Shown piece by piece: positions 25,524 through 33,521 of a stretch of DNA of 64,000 bases. Every line of letters begins with the position of its first letter. The first letter of the stretch is position 1. The notes below the pieces were generated by a model that saw only the letters and a program-made list of their open reading frames with translations, made no database searches and was not told the DNA's origin. The position numbers and the translations under genes are program-made. Location: assembly GCA_023433505.1 (NCBI GenBank), contig JAEZCO010000012.1, forward strand, positions 1 through 64,000, given 5' to 3'. Origin of the DNA: Bacillota bacterium. Lineage in GTDB: Bacteria; Bacillota; Clostridia; Acetivibrionales; DTU013.

Positions 25524-27239
25524 ATGAAGAAAGCTCTATGTTTGGTCCTCGTGTTACTATTTGTTGCGAGCCTGTCCGTAGGATGCGGCAGTGCAGGCGT
25601 TACATCCGGCGACACAAGTGCCGGACAGAACAATTCTACGGGGGCCGCAGAACAGACCGAGTCAACGGTCAAAGCCCCGGAACCCATTACCTTTACAATG
25701 TACAGCGTGGAAGTGGATGCATACCCGGATACAGGCTTTAAAAGCCCTGTGGCACAGGAGATCACCAGGCTTACAGGGGTTACTCTGGAGATTGAAAATG
25801 CGGTCAGCAGCGATGCGGGAAAGCAAAAGTTATCTCTCATGGCGGCAAGCGGCGATTACCCTGATTTTATCTACGGAAAAGGCGATATGAATATCGTTAA
25901 GAATGTCAATGGAATCATCAAGCTGGATGATTATATTGAGAAATTCGGCCCCAATTTAAAAAAATTCTACGGCGACGACATTGTGAGGCTTCGCTGGAGC
26001 CTGGACGACCCGGGCATCTATTACATCGGCGGCAAGGAACTGGGACAGGAAAATATGGAGCCGAACTCCGGCTTCCAGCTTCAATTGGGAGCCATCAAGG
26101 AATTGGGCTATCCGCAGATCAAGACGGTTACCGATTTTGAAAATGCCATTAAAACATACAAGGAAAAGCACCCCAAAATTGATGGACAGAACTCCATCGG
26201 CCTCTCCTTGCTGGGTGACGACTGGAGAACAATGATTACGGTGACCAACCCTGCAAATGCCGTAATGGGCAACTCGGATGACGGCGAATGGTATGTCAAC
26301 CCGGATACCCTGGAGGCGGTGAGACATGTAACAAGGCCCGAAGAAAAGGAATATTTCCGGTGGCTGAATCACATGAACGCAGTCGGGCTCCTTGATCCTG
26401 AAAGCTTTGTGCAGAAATATGACCAGTACAAGGCCAAGATAGCGTCGGGAAGGGTTATCGGCCTTACGGATGCAAGATGGGAAATTGATGAGCCTGTGAC
26501 CGCTTTGAAGAAAGACGGAAAATATGAGAATACCTACGGATTCTTCCCTGTTACTTTGAAGGAAGGCATAAAATATGCGGACTTCCAGAGCTCCGGATAC
26601 CTCGGCGGCTATGCCCTGTCCATATCGGCAAAGTGCAAGGACCCGGAAAGGGCAATCAAATTCTTTGACTGGATGTGCACCGAAGAGACCCAGATTCTCA
26701 CTCACTGGGGTGTGAAGGACGTACATTACACCGTTGAAAACGGCAAACGGGTGTTGAAGCCTGAAATTGTCGAAATGAGGAATTCCGACCCGGCATGGCA
26801 GCAAAAAACAGGAATCTACAAATACAAATATCCGTTCCAGGCCTATGGCAATGCCGTCAAGGACTCTACGGGACAATACTATGAAGCCTTTGATACCCTT
26901 GAAGCCATCACTGCAAGACAATCCGACCTGGAAAACGAAATCCTGAGCCACTACGGAGTGAAAACCTGGAAGGAGCTGTACCCGCAGGCAAGCGAATTCC
27001 CCGTGAAATTCTATGGCGCGGCATGGCTTGTAAACATAGAGGATCCCGAGTGGAAAGCCGCCGATGACAAAATCCTCAAAACAGGCTACAAGATGATCCC
27101 GGCAGCCATTCTGGCAAAGCCCTCGGATTTCGACCAGAAGTGGGAGGAATACCAGAAGGCTTTGAAGGATGCGGGACTTGATGAAGTATCGAAACAGTTC
27201 TCACAGGCGCTTAAAGACCGGACAGAGCTGTGGAAATAG
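25524..27239 (+). CDS. Extracellular solute-binding lipoprotein (LplA class, family 1)
   Basis: 571 residues, long as in the LplA class. Lipoprotein signal MKKALCLVLVLLFVASLSVG with lipobox Cys22 (VGC), then a Ser/Thr/Gly-rich linker and an SBP family 1 fold (YPDFIYGKGDMN, SISAKCKDPERAIKFFDWM). RBS GGGAGGAAGG precedes ATG 25524. It is the third gene of the transporter and is followed by a strong terminator. It should capture oligosaccharide outside the membrane for the two permeases; the xylosaccharide link rests on the GH31 neighbour. Confidence 0.94.
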   Translation: MKKALCLVLVLLFVASLSVGCGSAGVTSGDTSAGQNNSTGAAEQTESTVKAPEPITFTMYSVEVDAYPDTGFKSPVAQEITRLTGVTLEIENAVSSDAGKQKLSLMAASGDYPDFIYGKGDMNIVKNVNGIIKLDDYIEKFGPNLKKFYGDDIVRLRWSLDDPGIYYIGGKELGQENMEPNSGFQLQLGAIKELGYPQIKTVTDFENAIKTYKEKHPKIDGQNSIGLSLLGDDWRTMITVTNPANAVMGNSDDGEWYVNPDTLEAVRHVTRPEEKEYFRWLNHMNAVGLLDPESFVQKYDQYKAKIASGRVIGLTDARWEIDEPVTALKKDGKYENTYGFFPVTLKEGIKYADFQSSGYLGGYALSISAKCKDPERAIKFFDWMCTEETQILTHWGVKDVHYTVENGKRVLKPEIVEMRNSDPAWQQKTGIYKYKYPFQAYGNAVKDSTGQYYEAFDTLEAITARQSDLENEILSHYGVKTWKELYPQASEFPVKFYGAAWLVNIEDPEWKAADDKILKTGYKMIPAAILAKPSDFDQKWEEYQKALKDAGLDEVSKQFSQALKDRTELWK

Positions 27240-27321
27240 CGACCTGCCGCGGGCAGTAAATAAAAACCAAAGATGCCCCGGTTGATTAATGCTACATTGT
27301 GCACCGGGATGAAAGCCCTAT

Positions 27322-27358
27322 GTAAAAGGGGGATGGTAATATGCCATCCCCCTTTTAC
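27322..27358. terminator. Strong rho-independent terminator, 15-bp perfect stem
   Basis: GTAAAAGGGGGATGG (27322-27336), loop TAATATG, then CCATCCCCCTTTTAC (27344-27358). The stem is perfect and carries A- and T-rich ends, so it can work in both directions between the binding-protein gene and the convergent gene at 27410. Confidence 0.9.
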
Positions 27359-27409
27359 GTTAAGCGCCGCAGTCAAATTACCTTAAGGCGGTACAAAAGG
27401 GTTGTGAGA

Positions 27410-27919
27410 TCAATGAGCATGCCATGAATCACTAAGTGGTGCTACCTCTTTCCAATACTCTAACAATTCCTTTATATATTCCAAAGTACTACCGTTGGGG
27501 TTTATAAACTGAACAGGGAATTGAAAGCATGTGTTTGCAAATTCTTTGCCGAAAACCGTCATTCTTTTACCCTTTGGGCAATCGTCACCCGTACAGGATA
27601 CGCAAGGCATCACACTTTCTTGAACAGCTTTTATGAACCCTTCCTCAAATTCGCCCTTGTAATCTCCTAAAAAGAAAAAAACGCGCCATTTATCTTTATT
27701 CATTAGTATGCTGCACAAATAATTTTTCTCATAGGGAACTCTCCAATAATTTGGACCAAACCACTGCCGCGGCGTCATTTGGTTTGTTCTTAAATAGGCG
27801 GCGAAGCCCAGCGCTGTTTCCTTCAAATCACCTTCAAGAAGTTCGAGGATTTCCTCCTCTATTTGAGGACTGATTTTCTCTTGCTCTTTATCCAAAGGGG
27901 GGGTGTGTTTTTCGGACAT
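27410..27919 (-). CDS. Conserved-looking hypothetical protein with Cys cluster
   Basis: 169 residues from ATG 27919, with AAAGGA 9 bases upstream; the frame extends to 28015 without an RBS. Soluble. An acidic N-terminal helix (EEEILELLEGDLKETALGF) precedes NYWRVPYEKNYLCSILMN, WRVFFFLGDYKGEFEEGF and a cysteine group PCVSCTGDDCPKGK. The middle is reminiscent of DUF3788-type small proteins, but I do not assign it. Single gene, convergent with the transporter operon. Confidence 0.6.
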   Translation of the reverse strand: MSEKHTPPLDKEQEKISPQIEEEILELLEGDLKETALGFAAYLRTNQMTPRQWFGPNYWRVPYEKNYLCSILMNKDKWRVFFFLGDYKGEFEEGFIKAVQESVMPCVSCTGDDCPKGKRMTVFGKEFANTCFQFPVQFINPNGSTLEYIKELLEYWKEVAPLSDSWHAH

Positions 27920-28130
27920 TTTTTCAATTCCTTTCGTAATATGAATTACTGTCCTGTCCATGCATATTATATCGAAAAATAATAAATATTGCCAAATAAA
28001 TACAATGTTTTTCAAAAATAATTTGCAGTAAATTCATAATAAAGTACCACGGGCCAAGCACTGCTAAAAAGCAGCATAAGAACCGACGATTATACTTATC
28101 CGCCGTATGAATGGATAGTAAAAAATTAAC

Positions 28131-28493
28131 TTACCTTCTTAAATATCCGCCAATACATTGTTTAGTAAATGGATTAAAGAATAATACAATGGGTCCAAAG
28201 AAATCATCCTGGGTAGTGGAAAGCTCTACCCGCACAGCATATCCGCCATTTAAAAATAGTAAGGTGCGGTTTATTTTTGCACTAAAAATAGGAGGAGTAT
28301 CAAAGGGTGTGTCCTTTACTTTGATTAGGGACACATCGGCCGTTTCCCAGTCAATGATGGTTTTATGATAATTTTCAAGCTTATAAGCAAGTTCTCTGTA
28401 GTAGTTTTTGTTAATAACTGCTGAGGATAATCCTATATAGATTGATGCAGCAGCGAGGATCAATAAAAAAATAATAACGCCTTTTTTTCTCAT
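28131..28493 (-). CDS. Small membrane-anchored hypothetical protein
   Basis: 120 residues from ATG 28493 (GGGGG 9 bases upstream). One N-terminal transmembrane or uncleaved signal segment (MRKKGVIIFLLILAAASIYI), then a ~95-residue extracytoplasmic domain with an ALSTTQDD-like strand pattern ending KQCIGGYLRR. No family recognised. Flanked by intergenic DNA on both sides. Confidence 0.6.
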   Translation of the reverse strand: MRKKGVIIFLLILAAASIYIGLSSAVINKNYYRELAYKLENYHKTIIDWETADVSLIKVKDTPFDTPPIFSAKINRTLLFLNGGYAVRVELSTTQDDFFGPIVLFFNPFTKQCIGGYLRR

Positions 28494-28587
28494 ATTTACA
28501 TTCCCCCTTATTTCATAAAGGTACATGTTATTTATCTATTCTATAATAATATCAATAATTTACCAGATAAGCAAACCATTATATTGT

Positions 28588-28616
28588 TTGACTACCTGGA
28601 GAGTTATTGATACTAT
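28588..28616 (+). promoter_or_regulatory. Predicted sigma-A promoter for the phosphotransferase gene
   Basis: TTGACT (28588-28593), a 17-base spacer and TACTAT (28611-28616), 47 bases before ATG 28663. Confidence 0.65.
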
Positions 28617-28662
28617 TGGCTCATACTTGGTCGTAGAATTTTTTATATAGAGGTTTTAAACT

Positions 28663-29565
28663 ATGTGTTATTGCTTTAGGCCGAATGAAGCTAAAAAGAT
28701 TGTTGAGCGTTTTGGCAAAGACTTTTATGGAAAAGTACTGAAGGATATAGAGTTTTATTCATCAAAATGGAAGTTGGAAATAATTCAGCTGATTGACTAT
28801 TTTTCAGTAAATTGTCTGTTTATCTGCCGGTCTGGATATTACGGGGATGCAATACTAAAAATATGCAAGCCGTGCAAAGAGGTTTTAACTGAGCTCAACA
28901 CTTTGCGTGAATACAACGGAAGACGGTTTTGTAAAGTCTTTGACTCCGACATAGAGAATGGGATTATACTTGAAGAACTGATATACCCCGGTGTACAATT
29001 GAGAGATGAAAAAATATTGGAAAAAAGGCTTTCCGTCTTTTCCTCTTTATATAATCAGCTTCATATTGAGCCTTTCAGCATGGAATTATATCCAACCTAC
29101 ACCCAATGGGTGAGCAGAATAACAGAATATATGAGCAGGCGTGAAGATTATAGAGAGCTTTATTTGTACATGGAAAAAGCAAAGGAGATATGTCTGTCAC
29201 TTGATTTAAAATACTCTAAAAAGATGCTGTTGCACGGTGATTTGCATCATGACAATATTTTACTAAGTAATAATGGAGAGTATAAGATCATTGATCCCAA
29301 AGGTGTTGTCGGTGATCCGATATTCGATGTTCCGCGCTTTATTCTGAATGAACAGGATGACACTTTGCCTTCCCATCAAAACTATTTAAAAACAGGCAAG
29401 ATAATCGACTTTTTTGAAAAAAGCTTAAATATTCCCAGCAAGGTAATCAAGCAGTGCTTTTTCATTGAAATGGCAATGGCGAATTGTTGGGAAGTAGAAA
29501 GCGGTTCAGCTCTAAACCTCGACAGCGTGGCTATGGCAGAAGCTATTATGGATCAGGCAACATAA
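28663..29565 (+). CDS. Aminoglycoside phosphotransferase family protein, APH(6)-like
   Basis: 300-residue kinase-fold protein. The catalytic loop LLHGDLHHDNILL and the metal motif YKIIDPKGVVGDPIFDV follow the pattern of APH(6)/streptomycin 6-kinase and hydroxyurea phosphotransferase proteins. An N-terminal lobe (YGDAILKICKP with the ATP lysine; ELNTLREYNG) and EELIYPG hinge are also present. It would transfer ATP phosphate to a hydroxyl of a small molecule. It is a chromosomal single gene with its own promoter and no mobile context, so true antibiotic resistance is unproven and a metabolic or self-protection role is equally possible. Confidence 0.85.
   Translation: MCYCFRPNEAKKIVERFGKDFYGKVLKDIEFYSSKWKLEIIQLIDYFSVNCLFICRSGYYGDAILKICKPCKEVLTELNTLREYNGRRFCKVFDSDIENGIILEELIYPGVQLRDEKILEKRLSVFSSLYNQLHIEPFSMELYPTYTQWVSRITEYMSRREDYRELYLYMEKAKEICLSLDLKYSKKMLLHGDLHHDNILLSNNGEYKIIDPKGVVGDPIFDVPRFILNEQDDTLPSHQNYLKTGKIIDFFEKSLNIPSKVIKQCFFIEMAMANCWEVESGSALNLDSVAMAEAIMDQAT
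29456..29482 (+). repeat. 27-bp direct repeat, copy 1 (inside the APH-like gene)
   Basis: GCTTTTTCATTGAAATGG followed by CAATGGCGA matches 30705-30731 at 26 of 27 positions. This copy is coding (FFIEMAMA). Confidence 0.75.
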
Positions 29566-29729
29566 GCAAACTAAAATATCAAAAAATAGTTTTGATAAAT
29601 GAAGGAAGTAAATGAAAAGCCGGTTTCCCCTAGTCATAGTATTCCCCCCATGGCATGAACATATGGAAAAGGGGTGTACCGATCGGGTATAATAAGGATG
29701 GCATTATTTTGGAAAGGTATGGATAAAAA

Positions 29730-30677
29730 ATGACTGCAATAGATAAAAAAAGAGAAAACAATTACAAATTAAAACGGTATAATTTGATTGTGGTAGTACT
29801 ACTATCCATATTGCTTTTAACCACACATACAGCCTGTACAAAAAACGTGGCAGAAAAGACTGGCACCAGTAAGCCGGAGCCGGTTGGAAGCAGTATCAAT
29901 GAAGAGGTGGAAGACATACCGGTAAACCTGATAAATGCAAGCGGAGATACAGTACAGGATAGAATAAGAGTACCGGAAGGTTTTACGCGAATCAAAGCGG
30001 AGGATGCATCTTTCGGGGATTACCTGAGGAACTTGCCCCTGAAGCCTGATGGCTCGGAGATAAAGACTTTTAATGGTGAAACAAGAATTACGGATTCCTA
30101 TGCGGCTGTACTGGATATCGATGTTGGAGACAGGGACCTGCAGCAGTGTGCCGATGCAATAATCAGGCTGCGCGCGGAATACCTATACAGCCTCCGGCAG
30201 TATGAGAAAATACATTTCAATTTTACCAATGGCTTTAATGCTGATTTTCCCACCTGGATGAGCGGCAAAAGTATAAAAGTTGTTGGAAATGAAGCCAAAT
30301 GGATAAAAAACGCTTCGGAAACGAGCAGTTACAGCAGCTTCAGAAGGTATCTGGACATGGTCTTTGCCTATGCCGGTACATTATCGCTTTCAAAAGAAAT
30401 GACACGGATCCCGTTGGAAGAAATGAGCATTGGAGACGTTTTCATCAAAGGAGCTTCACCGGGACATGGGATAATTATTCTGGATATGGCCAGGAACGAA
30501 AAGACCGGAGAGAAAATATTCATCCTGGCACAAAGCTATATGCCTGCACAGGATATTCACATAGTAAAGAATCCGGAAGACGATGAAATCAGTCCGTGGT
30601 ATTCGGCAGACATTGACCGTTCCCTCATCACTCCCGACTGGGAGTTTGAAAAGGACCAATTGATGAGATTTAAGTAA
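29730..30677 (+). CDS. DUF4846 domain-containing exported protein
   Basis: 315 residues. An N-terminal membrane/signal segment (about 19-36, LIVVVLLSILLLTTHTAC) ends in a Cys that might be a lipobox, although the preceding HTA is not ideal. The rest matches the DUF4846 family: a domain of ~220 residues with RITDSYAAVLDIDVGDRDLQ, HFNFTNGF, FRRYLDMVFAYAGTLSL, GDVFIKGASPGHGIIILDMA, and a C-terminal SPWYSADIDRSLITPDWEF. The GHGIIILD strand with His recalls a cysteine-peptidase-like fold, but no catalytic function is established. ATG 29730 follows GGAAAGG. It is bracketed by the 27-bp direct repeat. Confidence 0.85.
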   Translation: MTAIDKKRENNYKLKRYNLIVVVLLSILLLTTHTACTKNVAEKTGTSKPEPVGSSINEEVEDIPVNLINASGDTVQDRIRVPEGFTRIKAEDASFGDYLRNLPLKPDGSEIKTFNGETRITDSYAAVLDIDVGDRDLQQCADAIIRLRAEYLYSLRQYEKIHFNFTNGFNADFPTWMSGKSIKVVGNEAKWIKNASETSSYSSFRRYLDMVFAYAGTLSLSKEMTRIPLEEMSIGDVFIKGASPGHGIIILDMARNEKTGEKIFILAQSYMPAQDIHIVKNPEDDEISPWYSADIDRSLITPDWEFEKDQLMRFK

Positions 30678-30704
30678 AAGGCTGGAATCACAAAATGCGC
30701 TTAA

Positions 30705-30731
30705 GCTTTTTCATCGAAATGGCAATGGCGA
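30705..30731 (+). repeat. 27-bp direct repeat, copy 2 (intergenic)
   Basis: GCTTTTTCATCGAAATGG followed by CAATGGCGA, a 26/27 match to 29456-29482, 1.25 kb away with the DUF4846 gene between. A frame beginning here stays open to 30893 without a start codon and reads EDPDGNLFRRMISC..., possibly a coding relic. Confidence 0.7.
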
Positions 30732-30825
30732 GTGGAAGATCCCGACGGTAATCTCTTCAGAAGAATGATTAGCTGTGGGTTGCAGCGAAACATTTTATAT
30801 TCGTGGGAAAATTTTACGAACACCA

Positions 30826-30854
30826 TTGACTTTATAAAAAATGAGTACTATACT
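30826..30854 (+). promoter_or_regulatory. Predicted sigma-A promoter of the GH172 gene
   Basis: TTGACT (30826-30831), 17-base spacer, TATACT (30849-30854). Start of transcription would fall near 30861, within the LacI-type operator. The surrounding 329-base gap (30678-31006) otherwise contains only the repeat copy and possible relic noted at 30705. Confidence 0.75.
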
Positions 30855-30860
30855 AAAAAT

Positions 30861-30880
30861 ATGGAATCGGTTGCAGAAAT
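30861..30880 (+). promoter_or_regulatory. LacI-family operator, GH172 promoter
   Basis: ATGGAATCGGTTGCAGAAAT sits just downstream of the -10 box. Its core GGAATCGGTTGCA matches GGAACCGGTTGCA of the operator at 32188 before the lacI-family gene at 12 of 13 positions. Such a roadblock position fits repression by that regulator. Confidence 0.65.
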
Positions 30881-31006
30881 TAAAATCATCTAATTTGCCT
30901 TGATCGGCAGATTAATATCCTTCAAAATTACCCCTGTACAAATGATATCGATAACACATACCGCTATCGGTATATATAGATAAAAACTTTTAAGGTGGTA
31001 AAACAG

Positions 31007-32116
31007 ATGAACTCCATTGACAGCATTAGCAGCATAAGCCGTATGAGAAGCGGCAGATCGAAGAGAGTCTCCAGTTACGACAGGTCGGGCGGCAATAAGG
31101 ATTATTATACACTTGGCCCCAAAGAAAAAATAGAAATATGCAATATAGGCGGTCCGGGATACATAAGACACATTTGGATGACTATGGCGCCCGATGTACC
31201 GGCAGAAGAGCACTTCCTTCCAAGGAAAATAGTATTGCGGATGTTTTGGGATGGAGAAGAAAATCCCAGCGTTGAAGTGCCCATCGGAGATTTCTTTGGC
31301 ATGGGCCATGGGATAACGAAAAACTTTACATCCGCATGTTTGATGATGAGCCCCGAGGACGGCAAAGCCTTTAATTGCTTCTTCCCCATGCCTTTTTCCA
31401 GCAAGGCAAGAATCGAAGTGGAAAGCGACGCTCAAAATCCGCTGAAGTTTTATTTCTATATAGATTATGAAGAAGTGGATATACTGCCTGAAAACGAACT
31501 GAGATTTCATGCATGCTGGAATCGGGAGTGTCCTGCCGACGGGATTCCGGATACCGGCATTGACAATGCGGAGTATGAATTCGGCGGCTTTAATACTACG
31601 GGCGCCGGTAATTATGTAATTCTTGAAGCCTCTGGCCGAGGCCATTATGTAGGCTGCAATTTTAATGTACACAATCTGAGGATGACAAATGAATGGAACT
31701 GGTATGGCGAGGGCGACGACATGATATTCATCGACGGTGAAAAATGGCCGCCGCAAATGCATGGTACAGGGACTGAAGACTATTTCAATACCGCATGGTG
31801 CCCGCAGCAGGAGGTCTGTACTCCCTATCACGGAATAATCCGCGGCGGTGAAGCTAACTGGAGCGGAAAGATATCCTTATACAGATACCATCTTTTGGAT
31901 CCTGTTATGTTTGAAAAAGATCTTAAAGTAACAATAGAACATGGGCATAACAATCACAGATGCGATGATATTTCTTCCACAGCATACTGGTATCAGACAG
32001 AACCGCATAGTGAGTTTGCAGTTTTGCCTGAAATTCAAAAGAGATTGCCATTGCCTGATATCCTACCCCTCAACGAAAAAGCAGTTAAAAAAGTGTTTGA
32101 ACATAAAAATCCGTAA
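31007..32116 (+). CDS. GH172 / DUF2961 family glycoside hydrolase
   Basis: 369 residues, matching the DUF2961 family now called GH172, which includes difructose-anhydride synthase and alpha-D-arabinofuranosidases/fructofuranosidases. Typical segments: GPGYIRHIWMTM, VEVPIGDFFGMGHG, MPFSSKARIEVES, the strongly conserved MHGTGTEDYFNTAWCP with acidic residues of the active site, and YRYHLLDPVMFEKDLKVTIEHG. No signal peptide, so probably cytosolic and acting on imported oligosaccharide. ATG 31007 has AAGGTGG 10 bases upstream; GTG 30995 overlaps this RBS. It lies directly before a LacI regulator and a sugar transporter. Exact linkage specificity cannot be read from sequence. Confidence 0.88.
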   Translation: MNSIDSISSISRMRSGRSKRVSSYDRSGGNKDYYTLGPKEKIEICNIGGPGYIRHIWMTMAPDVPAEEHFLPRKIVLRMFWDGEENPSVEVPIGDFFGMGHGITKNFTSACLMMSPEDGKAFNCFFPMPFSSKARIEVESDAQNPLKFYFYIDYEEVDILPENELRFHACWNRECPADGIPDTGIDNAEYEFGGFNTTGAGNYVILEASGRGHYVGCNFNVHNLRMTNEWNWYGEGDDMIFIDGEKWPPQMHGTGTEDYFNTAWCPQQEVCTPYHGIIRGGEANWSGKISLYRYHLLDPVMFEKDLKVTIEHGHNNHRCDDISSTAYWYQTEPHSEFAVLPEIQKRLPLPDILPLNEKAVKKVFEHKNP

Positions 32117-32178
32117 GCTTCAACGGTAAGTAGACATCGTCAGCCTTACGGAAACTGTACGATAAGAAAAATTATACC

Positions 32179-32202
32179 CGATGTGGAACCGGTTGCACAT
32201 CG
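32179..32202. promoter_or_regulatory. 24-bp LacI-family operator before the lacI-type gene
   Basis: CGATGTG-G-AACCGGTT-G-CACATCG is a palindrome with one mismatched pair. The centre AACCGGTT is the classic LacI-family CG-centred dyad. It lies 28 bases before ATG 32231 and just after an ATTATA/TATACC -10-like stretch, so autoregulation is likely. Confidence 0.75.
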
Positions 32203-32230
32203 AAAGTTTTGCACAATAAGGAGAAAGATT

Positions 32231-33244
32231 ATGAGTACAATCTATGATGTAGCAAAACGGGTGGGAGTTTCGCCTTCTACCGTGTCCAGGGCCATGTCCA
32301 GCAATGGGTATTGTGACGAGGCAACCAGAAAGCTGATACAAAAGGCTGCGAATGAGTTAAATTATGTGCCGGATCATTCAGCAAAGATACTGAGGACGAA
32401 AAAAACGGAGAGGATCATTTTTGCCATTCCCGATATATGCAACCCCTTTTATTTTGATATGATCAACGGCGCAAACAGCGTGCTGGAGAAATACGGATAC
32501 CTGATGATCCTGTTTTATACAAAGCATAGCATCAAAGAGGAATTGAAAGCCATCCAGAATTTGAAGGAAAGGATTGCGGACGGAATGATCATGGTTTCCT
32601 TCAATTTTTGCGAGAAAAATATCAAGGCGATAAATTCAACCAATGCGCCGGTAGTTTTAACAAATAAGTACGAGTCTCCCAACGGTGAAGATAAATTCGA
32701 CTATGTATACATCGATACCTATCTTGGCATAAAGCAGGCCACAGAGCATTTACTCAAGCAGGGACACCAGCGGATAGCATACATCGGCGGTGATATGAAG
32801 GAGCAGACCGGCCATGAACGTTATATCGGCTACAGGGATGCCATTCTGAATGCAGGCCTGAGAGTTGACAGCAGCCTGGTTTTCGAATCCAATTATACCG
32901 AGAGCGGCGGGTATTTGTGCGGCAAGGAAATACTGCTGCTGAAGGACAGGCCGACTGCCGTGGTTGCGTCCAATGACCTGATGGCCATCGGCTTTATGAA
33001 TACCTGCGAGGAAAATAATATCAAGGTCCCAGATGACATTGCCGTAGTCGGTATGGATGATACGGAGCTGGCAAGAAGAGTGACGCCGAAACTGACGTCG
33101 GTTGCCATGATGCAGGAGGCCATAGGCATAAATGCCGCCCAGATACTTATGGATCAGCTGAGTGGTCAGTCACAGGAAAAGAAAAGAATCAAGCTGTTTC
33201 CAAGGCTTGTTGTAAGAGAGTCCAGTGTAAAAATCGAAAAATAA
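32231..33244 (+). CDS. LacI family transcriptional regulator
   Basis: 337 residues, full length for the family. The N-terminal helix-turn-helix TIYDVAKRVGVSPSTVSRAM is followed by the hinge helix (VPDHSAKILRTKKT) and a periplasmic-binding-protein-like sensor with IIFAIPDICNPFYFDMING, RIAYIGGD, AVVASNDLMAIGFM and DDIAVVGMDDTELARRVTP. ATG 32231 follows AAGGAG; the frame upstream to 32183 runs through the operator and is not coding. It sits between GH172 and the ABC genes, with its operator at both the GH172 promoter and its own leader, so it probably represses this sugar locus until an oligosaccharide product binds. Confidence 0.95.
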   Translation: MSTIYDVAKRVGVSPSTVSRAMSSNGYCDEATRKLIQKAANELNYVPDHSAKILRTKKTERIIFAIPDICNPFYFDMINGANSVLEKYGYLMILFYTKHSIKEELKAIQNLKERIADGMIMVSFNFCEKNIKAINSTNAPVVLTNKYESPNGEDKFDYVYIDTYLGIKQATEHLLKQGHQRIAYIGGDMKEQTGHERYIGYRDAILNAGLRVDSSLVFESNYTESGGYLCGKEILLLKDRPTAVVASNDLMAIGFMNTCEENNIKVPDDIAVVGMDDTELARRVTPKLTSVAMMQEAIGINAAQILMDQLSGQSQEKKRIKLFPRLVVRESSVKIEK

Positions 33245-33490
33245 CGAGGCATTAAAAAATGTACCCCACCTCCTTTATGGTAAAGGGATAACGCCTTACA
33301 AGCAGGGGGCTTCTGAGGATGAGGAATGTCTCTTTTTGAACAGGCGGGTACCGAATGGGTGCTCAGGCGGTGAGCATATCTCCCGCTTGGGATCATATGC
33401 AACCAGCCTCGTTGAATTACGCCGTTATAGCAGGACAGTTGGAGCCTTCCAGCGGGTCATGATCTGGATTTAAAAAGGCGGAGCCTTTTT
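33245..33490 (+). promoter_or_regulatory. Structured leader ahead of the binding-protein gene, with terminator-like hairpin
   Basis: The 277-base gap contains three stems. GCGGG(33341-33345)...CCCGC encloses TGCTCA-GGCGG-TGAGCA (33360-33376). An overlapping alternative is GCATAT.TCCC-GCTT-GGGA..ATATGC (33374-33400 region). AAAAAGGC-GGA-GCCTTTTT (33472-33490) follows, then an A/T-rich stretch just before the RBS. Mutually exclusive stems plus a terminator-like hairpin suggest attenuation or mRNA processing control. It matches no riboswitch class I know. Exact boundaries of the upstream stems are approximate. Confidence 0.45.
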
Positions 33491-33521
33491 GAATAAAAAA
33501 TATATTTCAGGAGGGAATAAA

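Noticed and set aside
28663..29565. Acquired aminoglycoside resistance gene
   Set aside because: The protein fits the APH(6)-like fold, but there is no mobile element, cassette or other resistance gene nearby, and chromosomal APH-fold proteins often have other substrates.
29688..29693. TATAAT as promoter of the DUF4846 gene
   Set aside because: No acceptable -35 hexamer at 16-18 bases upstream.
33341..33400. T-box riboswitch before the binding-protein gene
   Set aside because: GGGTACCGAATGG only loosely recalls the T-box sequence; no specifier loop or proper antiterminator is visible, and the gene is not an amino-acid gene.
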